Shown: positions 14,361 to 22,531, numbered from the stretch's first letter. The stretch is DNA of 22,786 nt from JBBQXK01 sp038251625 (GCA_038251625.1 JBBSBE010000059.1:1-22786), one strand, 5' to 3'. Translations and numbers: made by a program. The notes: a model not told the origin generated them from the letters alone.

Positions 14361-15320
14361 TCATGCCTCCGGCAAGGGTGCTTGTTGGCTGGGGGCGTCG
14401 GCCCCTTCTTTCATCGCGACGCCCGGACTGCCAAGTTCCTGCCGGACCCACGCCAGAAAATCCGCCGACATACGACCCTTGGCCCCGGCTTTGCCCGGGA
14501 CGGAGACCCAGTAGCTGCACCCCGTTTCGACCTCTGTACCCGGAACCGCGCGCAGACGGCCATCGGCCAGCAGGCGCGAGGCATTCGTGGCGCTGACAAG
14601 CGCAAACGCGTCTTCTGCCAGGATCAGATCCACTGCCATATGTTCGGCAGAGACGGTCGGCCCGCTTGTGGGCACCACCCTTGGAAGCCGCAGCGCGACG
14701 GCCCATTTCTGCCAGCTGTATTCCCCCCAAGCCGGACCCCTTTCGTGCGCCACGTGTACGAGCCTGCCGTTCAGCACATCGTCTGGCCCTGCGCCGCAGG
14801 TGCGAAAGACCGGGTGATCGACGCGCGCGACGGCAATGCAGCGATCGCGGAAGAGCAGCGCCCACTTGCCAAGGTGCGGTCGCTGGGCAGCGTGGACCAC
14901 GGTCACGTCGCCTTGCCCGTCCGGTGGCGGGGTGTGCGAGGGGTGGAGGAAAAGACGCAGCCCCGGATGGCGCGCCTGAAAGGTAGCGATACGCGGCGCG
15001 AGCCAGAGCACCGCGAAGGAGTAGGAGCTGACAATGCGAAGCGGTTGATCCTTGTCGAGCCGAAGGATCGCATCGGCGGCCCGGATCCGCTGAAATGCAT
15101 CGCCAAGTGATTCCAACACCTGCCGACCCGTATCGGTTGGCAGGAACCGCATGCCAGACCGCAGCACAAGCGCGGTGCCGCTGGCCAACTCGAGATCACG
15201 CAGACGGTGGCTGACGGCTGCGGGGGTGACACAAAGCTCGCGCGCCGCCGCAGAGAGCGAGCCGTTGCGCACGACCGCTTCCAACACGCGTAGCCCTGTC
15301 ATGGAAGGTGCCTGGCGCAT
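14361..15320 (-). CDS. LysR-family regulator (GcvA-like) of the solute/enolase/Ldh2 operon
   Basis: The protein has 319 residues. The HTH covers about 6-63, with LRVLEAVVRNGSLSAAAREL and VTPAAVSHRLRDLE, a GcvA-like pattern. LVLRSGMRFLPTDTG follows. The effector domain begins LRIVSSYSFAVLWLAPRIATFQARHPGLRLFLHP, again as in GcvA relatives. The 5' end has two adjacent ATGs (15323 and 15320). AAGGAA lies 2-7 nt upstream, and its spacing favours the second. The C-terminal tail of about 20 residues (KEGADAPSQQAPLPEA) is low-complexity. The gene is divergent from the three-gene operon starting at 15464, which it probably controls, and a perfect palindrome on its own -10 points to autorepression. The effector is presumably the operon's substrate. 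Confidence 0.9.
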   Translation of the reverse strand: MRQAPSMTGLRVLEAVVRNGSLSAAARELCVTPAAVSHRLRDLELASGTALVLRSGMRFLPTDTGRQVLESLGDAFQRIRAADAILRLDKDQPLRIVSSYSFAVLWLAPRIATFQARHPGLRLFLHPSHTPPPDGQGDVTVVHAAQRPHLGKWALLFRDRCIAVARVDHPVFRTCGAGPDDVLNGRLVHVAHERGPAWGEYSWQKWAVALRLPRVVPTSGPTVSAEHMAVDLILAEDAFALVSATNASRLLADGRLRAVPGTEVETGCSYWVSVPGKAGAKGRMSADFLAWVRQELGSPGVAMKEGADAPSQQAPLPEA

Positions 15321-15329
15321 CATCGTTCC

Positions 15330-15346
15330 TTTTACCTGAGGTAAAA
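15330..15346. promoter_or_regulatory. Perfect 17-bp palindrome, LysR operator
   Basis: TTTTACCT-G-AGGTAAAA is an uninterrupted inverted repeat of 8 bp per arm. It contains a textbook LysR T-N11-A core (T15332 to A15344). It covers the -10 (TTACCT, 15344-15339) of the LysR gene and lies about 120 nt before the solute-binding-protein gene. Confidence 0.65.
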
Positions 15347-15367
15347 GTCCCGGATTCGCATTGTCAA
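15339..15367 (-). promoter_or_regulatory. Promoter of the GcvA-like LysR gene
   Basis: On the minus strand, TTGACA (15367-15362), a 17-nt spacer and TTACCT (15344-15339) form a good housekeeping promoter. The start would be near 15332, giving a leader of about 10 nt that holds just the AAGGAA ribosome binding site. The -10 is inside the palindrome. Confidence 0.6.
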
Positions 15368-15463
15368 TTCCGCCGACCGGTTTGCAGGTGCAGAATAGCG
15401 CCGAAAGCACAAAAAAGACCCAGCATGCGTCGCCAGACGCCAACATTCAGCAGGAGCGTCACG

Positions 15464-17104
15464 ATGACCAAGACCATTTCGGAAGACCGGAAGAAACTGC
15501 TGATGGCGATGGCCGAAGATGCACGCGGCGATCGGCTGGACCGGCGGGAATTCATGGCGCTGGCCAGTGTCTTCGGACTGGCGGCAACCACGGCGGCGGG
15601 GATGCTGGGTGCTGTGGCGGCAGGCCCGGCGGCAGCGCAGACGCCAAAGCGCGGCGGCGTGCTTCGGGTCGGTCAGCAAGTCTTGGCGATCAACGATCCG
15701 CGCGTTTATGACTGGCCGCAAAAGGCCAACGTGGCCCGCCAGTTCTGCGAACCCCTTGTGCGCTGGCAACCGGATGGCAGCTTCACCCCGTCGCTTCTGG
15801 AAGCGTGGGACGTGTCGGACGACGCCAAGACCTACACCCTGCGCGTGCGCAAGAATGCGACCTGGACGAACGGCGATGCCTTTACCGCCGATGACGTGGT
15901 GTTCAACATCCGCCGCATGGCGGACATGACAGTCGAAGGAAATTCGATGGCGGCCCGTCTGGTGGCGCTGCGCGATGGCGATGCCAAGGTTGCAGCCGAG
16001 GACGCCATCGTGAAGCTTGACGACTACACCGTGCAGTTGAACCTGCGCACGGCCGACATCACCCTTATCCCCAGCTTCGGGGATTATCCGGCGCTGTGCG
16101 TTCACCCGTCATTCCCCGATGCGGGCAACCTTGCCGATACGCCCATCGGCACCGGCGCGTTTGAACTGGTCTTGTTCGAGGTGGGTCGCAAGGCCGTGCT
16201 GAAGCGGCGCGAGGCAGGTGCCTGGTGGGGGGGTGAGGCTTTGCTGGACGGGATCGAGTTCATCGACCTTGGCACCGACGAGGCGGCCTTTCTTTCCGCT
16301 TTCAGCGGTGGCGAGATCGACATGAACGACGAGACGAGCGCCGATTATGCCGAGCTGAATGATGCCGCGGGTCTTGTGCGCGAAGCGGCCGTGACGGCCA
16401 CCACGATGGTCGCACGGATGAATACCCAAGCCGCCCCTTTCACTGACCAGAAGGTCCGCAATGCGGTGCAATTGGCGGTCAACAATGCCGTGGTGCTGGA
16501 ACTTGGCGTTGCGGGTCTGGGCACAGTGGCCGAAAACCACCACGTCGCCCCCGTGCATCCGGAATACGCCGAGCTGCCCCCCATATCGCCCGATCCGGCA
16601 AAGGCGCTGGCGATGATGACAGAGGCGGGCCAGGCCGATACCGAGCTTGAGCTGATCTCGATCGACGAGGGTTGGCTTGCCACATCGACCGATGCCATTG
16701 GCGGGCAGTTGCGGGATGCTGGTTTCAAGGTCAAGCGGACGGTGCTGCCCGGATCGACATTCTGGAACGACTGGACCAAGTATCCGTTCTCGACCACCTC
16801 GTGGGGTGCCCGGCCGCTGGGCGTGCAGATCTATGCGCTGGCCTACCGTACCGGCGAGGCCTGGAACGAAAGCGCCCATTCCAACCCCGATTTCGATGCC
16901 AAACTGGCTGAAGCGCTGGGGATCTTCGACCCTGACAAGCGCCGCCCGCTGATGGCCGAGTTGCAGACGATGCTTCGCGACAGCGGCGTGATCGTTCAGC
17001 CCTTCTGGAACCAGTTGATCATGCACCGCGTGGCCGCCGTTCAGGGATATCAGCGCCATCCCCTGCGCGAGATGCACCTCGAAGCCGTCTGGCTGGACGC
17101 GTGA
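15464..17104 (+). CDS. ABC-transporter solute-binding protein, family 5 (DppA/OppA-like), Tat-exported
   Basis: This periplasmic solute receptor of 546 residues belongs to the SBP_bac_5 family. After 26 residues it has a twin-arginine signal (DRREFMALA, Arg 27-28), a hydrophobic core and a likely cleavage after AAA at about 58. The mature part starts KRGGVLRVG, followed by EPLVRWQPDGSFTPSLLEAWDVSDDAKTYTLRVRKNATWTNGDAFTADDVVFNIRRM, the family's signature region. LIPSFGDYPALCVHPS and TPIGTGAFEL are further family landmarks. AGGAG at 15452-15456 supports the ATG at 15464. No permease or ATPase gene is near, so it must use a distant transporter or act as a sensor. It is the first gene of an operon with two enzymes, so the ligand is probably their substrate or a precursor. 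Family members bind peptides, but also sugars and sugar acids. Confidence 0.92.
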   Translation: MTKTISEDRKKLLMAMAEDARGDRLDRREFMALASVFGLAATTAAGMLGAVAAGPAAAQTPKRGGVLRVGQQVLAINDPRVYDWPQKANVARQFCEPLVRWQPDGSFTPSLLEAWDVSDDAKTYTLRVRKNATWTNGDAFTADDVVFNIRRMADMTVEGNSMAARLVALRDGDAKVAAEDAIVKLDDYTVQLNLRTADITLIPSFGDYPALCVHPSFPDAGNLADTPIGTGAFELVLFEVGRKAVLKRREAGAWWGGEALLDGIEFIDLGTDEAAFLSAFSGGEIDMNDETSADYAELNDAAGLVREAAVTATTMVARMNTQAAPFTDQKVRNAVQLAVNNAVVLELGVAGLGTVAENHHVAPVHPEYAELPPISPDPAKALAMMTEAGQADTELELISIDEGWLATSTDAIGGQLRDAGFKVKRTVLPGSTFWNDWTKYPFSTTSWGARPLGVQIYALAYRTGEAWNESAHSNPDFDAKLAEALGIFDPDKRRPLMAELQTMLRDSGVIVQPFWNQLIMHRVAAVQGYQRHPLREMHLEAVWLDA

Positions 17105-17110
17105 TGGAAG

Positions 17111-17140
17111 GGCGCCCCCGGTCTGACCGCCGAGGGCGCC
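17111..17140 (+). other. Intercistronic hairpin between the SBP and enolase-type genes
   Basis: GGCGCCC (17111-17117) and GGGCGCC (17134-17140) pair perfectly over 7 bp, enclosing a smaller GGT/ACC pair. There is no T-run. Hairpins after a solute-binding-protein gene often stabilise its mRNA and lower expression of downstream genes, and that is the likely role here. Confidence 0.45.
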
Positions 17141-17171
17141 GCATCTGCCCCTTGATCGAACGCGACGCCGC

Positions 17172-18353
17172 ATGAAGATACGCCTGATCCGCGCGACGCC
17201 GGTGAACATCCCGCTGCGCGCGCCCTACCGTTTCAGCTACGGCTCGACCGGGTCGCTGACCAAGACCGTCATCGAGGTGCAGACCGATGATGGGGTCTGG
17301 GGCTTGGGTGAATGTGCCGATGGCGACCGGGCCGCCGACGTGGAGCGGATGGGCGAACGACTGATCGCGCTGGATATCCGCGATCTGGCGGGCGCGCGGC
17401 AGCGCTGTGTGCCGGGCATGACTTACACCCCGTGGGACAATGTCACGGCACATCGCCGGGTCTTTGCGGGCATCGAGATGGCCATGTGGGATGCCCGCGG
17501 CAAGACCGAGGGGCAGCCGCTTTACGCTCTCCTCGGCGGTGCTGTACGGCGCGAGATCGCGCTGACCGAATATTTCAGCTATCGCCTGCCCGGCACGGAT
17601 GAGCCGGGCGAGAGCAGCCCGCGCGCCGTCGCCGATTTCTGCGCCCGGATGATCGAGGATCACGGCGCGTGCCGGTTCGAAGGCAAGGTGGCCACAGTCG
17701 ATCTGGCTGAAGAGGTGCGCATGGTGGCCGAAGTGCGCGCGGCCATCGGTGACCTGCCGCTGCAACTGGATGCCAACGGGGTATGGACCGTTCCGACCGC
17801 ACGAAGCGCCCTGCGTCAGTTGCGGCCCCACGGCATCGACTGGTTCGAGGAGCCATGCGAAACTTATGAGGAAATGGCCGCGTTGCGCGTCCATTTCGCG
17901 TGTTCCTTTTCGACCCATATCGTCGATCTGCCCAAAGCGGTGCGCCTTGGTTGCCCCGATGCCATTGTCGCGAACATCAACGAACTTGGCGGCATCCGGG
18001 GGGCTGCCGATTTCATCGCCGCAGCGGCGGCTATGGGCGTGGGGTTCCGCTTCCATTCGGGGGAAACCGGCATCGCGAGCGCGGCGTACCTGCACCTGAG
18101 CGCCGCGTTCGACCATGTGCGGGGCGCGAGCCAGACGCTGCTGCGCTGGTATGGCGACGATGTGATCGAGGGCGGGCCTTTCGTGCCGAAAAACGGGGCG
18201 CTGCCAGTGCCCGAGGGTCCGGGCCTCGGGGTTGTGCTGGACCCCGTGGCCCTGCGCCGCTGCCACGCGCGCTATCTGGAGGAAGGGCGCTTTCCAGCGG
18301 GTGCCACGGCACCAAAGGGCGCGTCTTACGGCAGCTTCTTTCGCAAGACCTGA
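17172..18353 (+). CDS. Enolase-superfamily enzyme, glucarate-dehydratase/mandelate-racemase-like
   Basis: The protein has 393 residues. It has the N-terminal capping domain (VIEVQTDDGVWGLGECADG; AGIEMAMWDARGK) and a TIM barrel. The catalytic positions read as follows: F-E-G-K with Lys 172 as the candidate base, Asp 200 (LDANGVW) as first metal ligand, Glu 226 (WFEEPC) as second, and His 295 (FRFHSGETG) as candidate acid/base. The EEPC and FHSGE contexts resemble glucarate dehydratase more than muconate cycloisomerase. Two positions are odd: the first Lys of KxK is Glu 170, and the third ligand, Asn or Glu in relatives, aligns to His 249, 23 residues after Glu 226 as in glucarate dehydratase. 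Dehydration or epimerisation of a sugar acid is the likely reaction, but the substrate is unknown. The ribosome binding site is weak. The gene is second in the operon, 67 nt after the SBP gene. Confidence 0.85.
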   Translation: MKIRLIRATPVNIPLRAPYRFSYGSTGSLTKTVIEVQTDDGVWGLGECADGDRAADVERMGERLIALDIRDLAGARQRCVPGMTYTPWDNVTAHRRVFAGIEMAMWDARGKTEGQPLYALLGGAVRREIALTEYFSYRLPGTDEPGESSPRAVADFCARMIEDHGACRFEGKVATVDLAEEVRMVAEVRAAIGDLPLQLDANGVWTVPTARSALRQLRPHGIDWFEEPCETYEEMAALRVHFACSFSTHIVDLPKAVRLGCPDAIVANINELGGIRGAADFIAAAAAMGVGFRFHSGETGIASAAYLHLSAAFDHVRGASQTLLRWYGDDVIEGGPFVPKNGALPVPEGPGLGVVLDPVALRRCHARYLEEGRFPAGATAPKGASYGSFFRKT

Positions 18354-18382
18354 ACCTGTCCAGACCCAAGGAAACCCGCGAC

Positions 18383-19387
18383 ATGCCCAAGACCCTGACG
18401 CTTGACGACGTGGAAAGGATCGCCCGCGCGTGCCTGATGGCAAGCGGGGCAACCGCCTTGCAGGCAGAGCCGGTCGCGCGGTCCATTCGCGATGCCGAAG
18501 CCGAGGGGACGCGCGGGATCGGGCTTGGGTACCTGCCGTGGTACTGTGGGCATCTTCGGGTGGCCAAGATTGCGGGTGCGGCCATTCCGCATGTCACGCA
18601 GCCCGCGCCGGGCACGGTTCTTGTCGATGCCGCCGACGGTTTCGCGCACCCGGCATATGAGGCGGGCGAGCCGTTGCTGATCGCGGCCGCGCAAGCGCAA
18701 GGCATCGCGCTGATGGGCATCTCGAATGCCTATGCCTGCGGTGTTCTGGGCTATTTTACCGGGCGGCTGGCGGCAAAGGGGCTTTTGGCGCTGATGTTCG
18801 CCAACGCCTCTGCCACCATGGCGCCTTGGGGTGGGCGCACCCCGTTCTTTGGCACCAATCCATGGTCGATGGCCGCACCGCGTGACGGCGCGCCGCTGAT
18901 CATGGATTCCTCGTCTTCGGCCACTGCTTTCGTGAACCTTGCGACAGCGGCCAGGACCGGCGCGCCGATCCCTGCGCATTGGGCGCTCGACAGCGAAGGC
19001 AGACCCACCACCGATGCCGCCGCGGGCATGGCCGGGTCGATTGCCCCGTCGGGAGAGCACAAGGGATCTGCGCTTGCGCTGATGGTCGAGGTGCTGGCAG
19101 CAGGACTGACGGGTGCGCATTTCTCTTACGCCGCGTCGTCGCTGGGCGACGATCTGGGCGGACCGCCACGGCTGGGCCAGACGATCATCGCCATACGGGC
19201 AGACAGCCTTGGCCAGACGGGCGTTACCGCGCGGATCGAGACGCTGCTTGGCGAAATGGGTGCGCAAGAGGGTGTACGCATCCCCGGTGACCGGCGCCAC
19301 GCGAACCGGGCATTGACCGGGGCGCAGGGGGTCGAGATCGATGACGATCTGGCCAATACCCTGCGAAACCTTGGCGCGCAGGTCTAG
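18383..19387 (+). CDS. Ldh2/AllD-family NAD(P)-dependent oxidoreductase with substituted active-site histidines
   Basis: The protein has 334 residues and belongs to the malate/L-lactate/ureidoglycolate dehydrogenase (Ldh_2) family, which has its own non-Rossmann NAD(P) fold. Supporting features are FGTNPWSMAAP at about 156-166, SSSSATAFV after 175, and APSGEHKGSALALMVEVLAAGLTGA, all close to family consensus. In most members a DSHG motif supplies a catalytic His; here the aligned residues are R44-G45-I46-G47. The NSNHFG motif, the second His, aligns to N-A-Y-A-C-G (115-120). Both histidines are therefore missing. The chemistry may differ from hydroxyacid oxidation, or the substrate may be a cyclic imine or another compound. 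AAGGAAA lies about 9 nt before the ATG at 18383. The gene is last in the operon, 29 nt after the enolase-type gene. Confidence 0.87.
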   Translation: MPKTLTLDDVERIARACLMASGATALQAEPVARSIRDAEAEGTRGIGLGYLPWYCGHLRVAKIAGAAIPHVTQPAPGTVLVDAADGFAHPAYEAGEPLLIAAAQAQGIALMGISNAYACGVLGYFTGRLAAKGLLALMFANASATMAPWGGRTPFFGTNPWSMAAPRDGAPLIMDSSSSATAFVNLATAARTGAPIPAHWALDSEGRPTTDAAAGMAGSIAPSGEHKGSALALMVEVLAAGLTGAHFSYAASSLGDDLGGPPRLGQTIIAIRADSLGQTGVTARIETLLGEMGAQEGVRIPGDRRHANRALTGAQGVEIDDDLANTLRNLGAQV

Positions 19388-19475
19388 GCGGCGATCAGGA
19401 GTCAGGCATCGTCAATCGTCACATGGTGTTGCCCGGCGGTGGGCGCGCAGCGAACCTGTCAGCTTTTGTCCAGGA

Positions 19476-19907
19476 TCACGCAGGGCGCACCGCATGCCGC
19501 GATGGTTCTTTGCCCGATGTCTGGCCCTGCCCCAACGACGTCAGGATCGGGCAGTCGGGCCGTTCATCGCCTGCACAGCAGTGGACAAGATGCGCCAGCG
19601 TTTCGCGCATGGCCTGCAGATCGGCGATCTTCATCTTGATCTGGGCAAGGTGGTCCGAGGCGATGCGGTGCACATCGGCACTTGCACGGGCCTTGTCTTC
19701 CCAGAGCGCCAGAAGCGCGCGGCAATCCTCGATCGTGAAGCCCAGCGCACGGGCGCGGCCGAGGAACGCCAGTTTGTGCATGTCGCTGTCGCGGAAGGCA
19801 CGATAGCCGTTGCTGTCGCGCAATGGTTTGATAAGGCCGATATCCTCGTAATACCGGATGGTCTTGGGCGGCAGGCCGGATTTGGCTGCGACATCGCTGA
19901 TGTTCAT
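19476..19907 (-). CDS. cueR: CueR, Cu(I)-responsive MerR-family activator
   Basis: The protein has 143 residues. The MerR HTH is MNISDVAAKSGLPPKTIRYYEDIGLI, followed by the wing (SNGYRAFRDSD) and the dimerisation helix. The metal loop is CCAGDERPDCPIL, with Cys 111 and Cys 119 spaced as Cys112/Cys120 of E. coli CueR, and Ser 76 at the position that marks monovalent-metal sensors. It senses cytosolic Cu(I), and also Ag(I) or Au(I), and activates copA and copZ by untwisting their long-spacer promoters. It starts 13 nt after the copA stop on the same strand, so copA-cueR is one transcript under its own control. AAGGG directly before the ATG at 19907 may be the ribosome binding site. No terminator was found in the 88 nt up to the convergent Ldh2 gene. 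Confidence 0.95.
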   Translation of the reverse strand: MNISDVAAKSGLPPKTIRYYEDIGLIKPLRDSNGYRAFRDSDMHKLAFLGRARALGFTIEDCRALLALWEDKARASADVHRIASDHLAQIKMKIADLQAMRETLAHLVHCCAGDERPDCPILTSLGQGQTSGKEPSRHAVRPA

Positions 19908-19920
19908 CCCTTGAACCCTT

Positions 19921-22416
19921 TCACGTTGTGGCCGCGGTCAGAACCGCAGGCCGTTTGTTGGTGGGTTTTGCGACCGGAGCCACAGGCACACGCCGCAGGC
20001 GCAGGGCATTTCCAAGAACGAAAACGCTCGACACCGCCATCGCACCTGCCGCAAGGGCCGGGGATAGAAGCGTCTGGCTGACCGGATAGAGCACGCCGGC
20101 CGCAACCGGGATCAGGGCCACGTTGTAGCCGAAGGCCCAGAAAAGGTTTTGCCGGATGTTGTGCATCGTGGCCCGGCTGATCGCAAGCGCGTTGACAACG
20201 GCGCCAAGATCGCCCGACATCAGCACCACATCCGCGGCCTCGATCGCCACATCGGTGCCGGTGCCGATAGCGATGCCCACATCGGCCGAGGCAAGCGCGG
20301 GGGCATCGTTGATACCGTCTCCGACAAAGGCGATACGCCCCTTTGCATCGCGCAGGCGGTTGATGGCCGCGACCTTGCCGTCCGGCAGAACCTCGGCCAC
20401 GACGGTATCGATGCCCAGTTCATCGGCGATGGCCTGCGCCGTGGCGGTCGCATCGCCGGTGATCATGGCGACGTTGAGGCCCATCGCATGCAGCGCAGCA
20501 ATCGCGGCGGGCGTGCCCGGCTTGATCGGGTCAGCCACGCCCACAAGGGCCGCAAGGCGCCCGTCGATGGCAAGATAAAGCGGTGTGCGGCCCTTCGCCG
20601 ACAGCGCCTGCGCATCGGGTGCGTTGGCCATATCCACCCCCTCACGCGCCATCAGCCGTGCGGCGCCCGCCAGCACGGTATGGCCCGACACCTCGGCCCG
20701 CACCCCGAAACCGGTGATCGAGGCAAAGCCTTTGGCCATCGGGACAGCAACGCCCCGCGCCTCTGCCGCGCGCAGGATCGCCGTTGCCACCGGATGCTCG
20801 GACGTGGCCTCTGCCGCGGCCATCAGGGCCAGCGCCTCGCGCTCGTCAAAGCCCTCCATCACGGCAAAGTCGGTCAGCTCGGGCCGCCCGGCGGTCAGCG
20901 TACCGGTCTTGTCGAGCGCGACGGTTTCGACCGACTGCAACGCCTGCAGGGCATCGCCCTTGCGGAAGAGCACGCCCATGTCGGCCGCCCGTCCGGTGCC
21001 CACCATGATCGAGGTGGGGGTGGCAAGACCCATCGCGCAGGGACAGGCGATGATGAGGACAGAGACGCCAGCCACCAGCGCATGGGCGAGCGCGGGCTCT
21101 GGCCCGAACAGGAACCAGAGGCCTGTCGTCAGAACGGCGACGGCGATCACGGCGGGCACGAACCAGAGCGTTATCTTGTCCACCACGCCCTGGATCGGCA
21201 GCTTGGCCGACTGCGCCTCTTCCACCATGTGAATGATCCGGCTCAGCACGGTATCGGCGCCGACATGGGTGGCGCGGAAGGTCAGCGCGCCTGTACCGTT
21301 GACCGTTCCACCGACCACGTTCGCGCCTTCGGTCTTTTCCACCGGGGCAGGTTCACCCGAGATCATGCTTTCATCGACATAGGAATCGCCAGCGGTCACC
21401 ATGCCATCCACCGCGATCCGCTCGCCGGGGCGAAGGTGGATCACATCGCCCGCCACGATGGCGTCAAGCGGCAGATCGGTGATCGCACCATCACGCTCGA
21501 CCCGCGCCGTGCGGGGCCGCAGGCCGACCAACCGTTGGATCGCCGCACCGGTACGGCCCTTGGCGCGTGCTTCCAGAGTGCGACCAAGCAGGATCAGAAC
21601 CACGATCATTGCCGCAGCCTCGAAATAGACCGCGCGCGCCGCATCGGGCAAAAGCCCCGGCAGAAAGGTTGCCACGGCCGAAAACCCGAAGGCCGCCGAG
21701 GTACCGAGCGCCACGAGGCTGTTCATATCCGGCGCACCGCGGAACAGCGCGGGGTAGCCCTTGGCATAGAACGTGCGACCGGGTCCGAGCAGCACGAGGC
21801 TGGTCAGCACGAACTGGATCAGCCAGCTTGTCTGCGTGCCGATGCTGCCAGCGATCAGGTGGTGGAAGGAGGGGAAGGCATGACCCCCCATCTCCAACAC
21901 GAAGACGGGCAAGGCGAGGACGGCGGCTATGGCAGTCATCCGCGCCAGATGCTGCGCCTCGCGGTCCTTGCGCCCGGCGCGATCCTCAGTGTCATCGGGG
22001 GCAGACAGGTGGGCCGGGTAGCCCGCGCCCGCGACGGCTGTGATCAGGTCGGCAGAGGTGACCTGCCCCTCCAGATAGCGGACGCGGGCCCCCTCGGTCG
22101 CGAGGTTCACCTGCGCTTCCAGAACGCCGGGCACAGCCATCAGCGCCCGCTCGACCCGCCCCACGCAAGAGGCGCACGTCATCTCTGCAATCGCAAGATC
22201 GGTGGTGGCGATGCGGGCGGGATAGCCCGCGGCATCAAGAACCCCGGCCACGGCAGCGGGATCGACCGCGCCCGTGATGCGTGCCGTTTCAGTTGCAAGG
22301 TTGACTTCGGCACCCGTCACGCCCGGCATCGCCGCCAGTGCCCGCTCGACCCGCCCGACGCACGAAGCGCAGGACATGCCGTCAACCATCAGCTTGAGGC
22401 TTTGACTCTTGGTCAT
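19921..22416 (-). CDS. copA: CopA, Cu(I)-exporting P1B-1-type ATPase
   Basis: This inner-membrane pump of 831 residues moves Cu(I) from cytosol to periplasm. Two N-terminal heavy-metal-associated domains carry CxxC at 16-19 (GMSCASC) and 81-84 (EMTCASC). Later come the actuator loop ISGEPAPVEK, the membrane metal site Cys-Pro-Cys at 458-460 (IACPCAMGLATP), the phosphorylated Asp 502 in DKTGTLTAG, SEHPVA in the nucleotide-binding domain and GDGINDAPALASADVGIAIG. The last helices hold FWAFGYNVALIPVAAG and AGAMAVSSVFVLGNALRL, where family Cu(I) ligands Asn, Tyr, Met and Ser occur. AAGGTGG upstream supports the ATG at 22416. An in-frame TTG at 22440 is less likely. copA is divergent from copZ and followed by cueR. 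Confidence 0.97.
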   Translation of the reverse strand: MTKSQSLKLMVDGMSCASCVGRVERALAAMPGVTGAEVNLATETARITGAVDPAAVAGVLDAAGYPARIATTDLAIAEMTCASCVGRVERALMAVPGVLEAQVNLATEGARVRYLEGQVTSADLITAVAGAGYPAHLSAPDDTEDRAGRKDREAQHLARMTAIAAVLALPVFVLEMGGHAFPSFHHLIAGSIGTQTSWLIQFVLTSLVLLGPGRTFYAKGYPALFRGAPDMNSLVALGTSAAFGFSAVATFLPGLLPDAARAVYFEAAAMIVVLILLGRTLEARAKGRTGAAIQRLVGLRPRTARVERDGAITDLPLDAIVAGDVIHLRPGERIAVDGMVTAGDSYVDESMISGEPAPVEKTEGANVVGGTVNGTGALTFRATHVGADTVLSRIIHMVEEAQSAKLPIQGVVDKITLWFVPAVIAVAVLTTGLWFLFGPEPALAHALVAGVSVLIIACPCAMGLATPTSIMVGTGRAADMGVLFRKGDALQALQSVETVALDKTGTLTAGRPELTDFAVMEGFDEREALALMAAAEATSEHPVATAILRAAEARGVAVPMAKGFASITGFGVRAEVSGHTVLAGAARLMAREGVDMANAPDAQALSAKGRTPLYLAIDGRLAALVGVADPIKPGTPAAIAALHAMGLNVAMITGDATATAQAIADELGIDTVVAEVLPDGKVAAINRLRDAKGRIAFVGDGINDAPALASADVGIAIGTGTDVAIEAADVVLMSGDLGAVVNALAISRATMHNIRQNLFWAFGYNVALIPVAAGVLYPVSQTLLSPALAAGAMAVSSVFVLGNALRLRRVPVAPVAKPTNKRPAVLTAATT

Positions 22417-22444
22417 CACAACCACCTTTTTACTCTGCAAGGGT

Positions 22445-22475
22445 CACATGGGGGTTCCAGTCGATGGAAGGTCAA
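22445..22475 (-). promoter_or_regulatory. copA promoter with CueR-type dyad
   Basis: On the minus strand, TTGACC (22475-22470) is followed 19 nt later by CATGTG (22450-22445), the long spacer typical of MerR-family promoters. The dyad TTCCA-N5-TGGAA (22455-22469) is centred in the spacer and matches the core of the CueR consensus. The -10 is poor, as expected of an activator-dependent promoter. Confidence 0.65.
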
Positions 22476-22500
22476 GGCCCCCGGTGCGGAAAAATCTGAC

Positions 22501-22531
22501 TTGACCTTGTTGCGCCGGAAAGGCGGAAGTT
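22501..22531 (+). promoter_or_regulatory. copZ promoter with second CueR-type dyad
   Basis: TTGACC (22501-22506) and GAAGTT (22526-22531) are 19 nt apart. The 21-bp window from 22504 reads ACCTTGT, seven bases, GAAAGGC, against a CueR consensus of ACCTTCC-N7-GGAAGGT, matching 5 of 7 in each arm. It faces away from the copA promoter, so CueR can switch on both genes. Confidence 0.5.
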
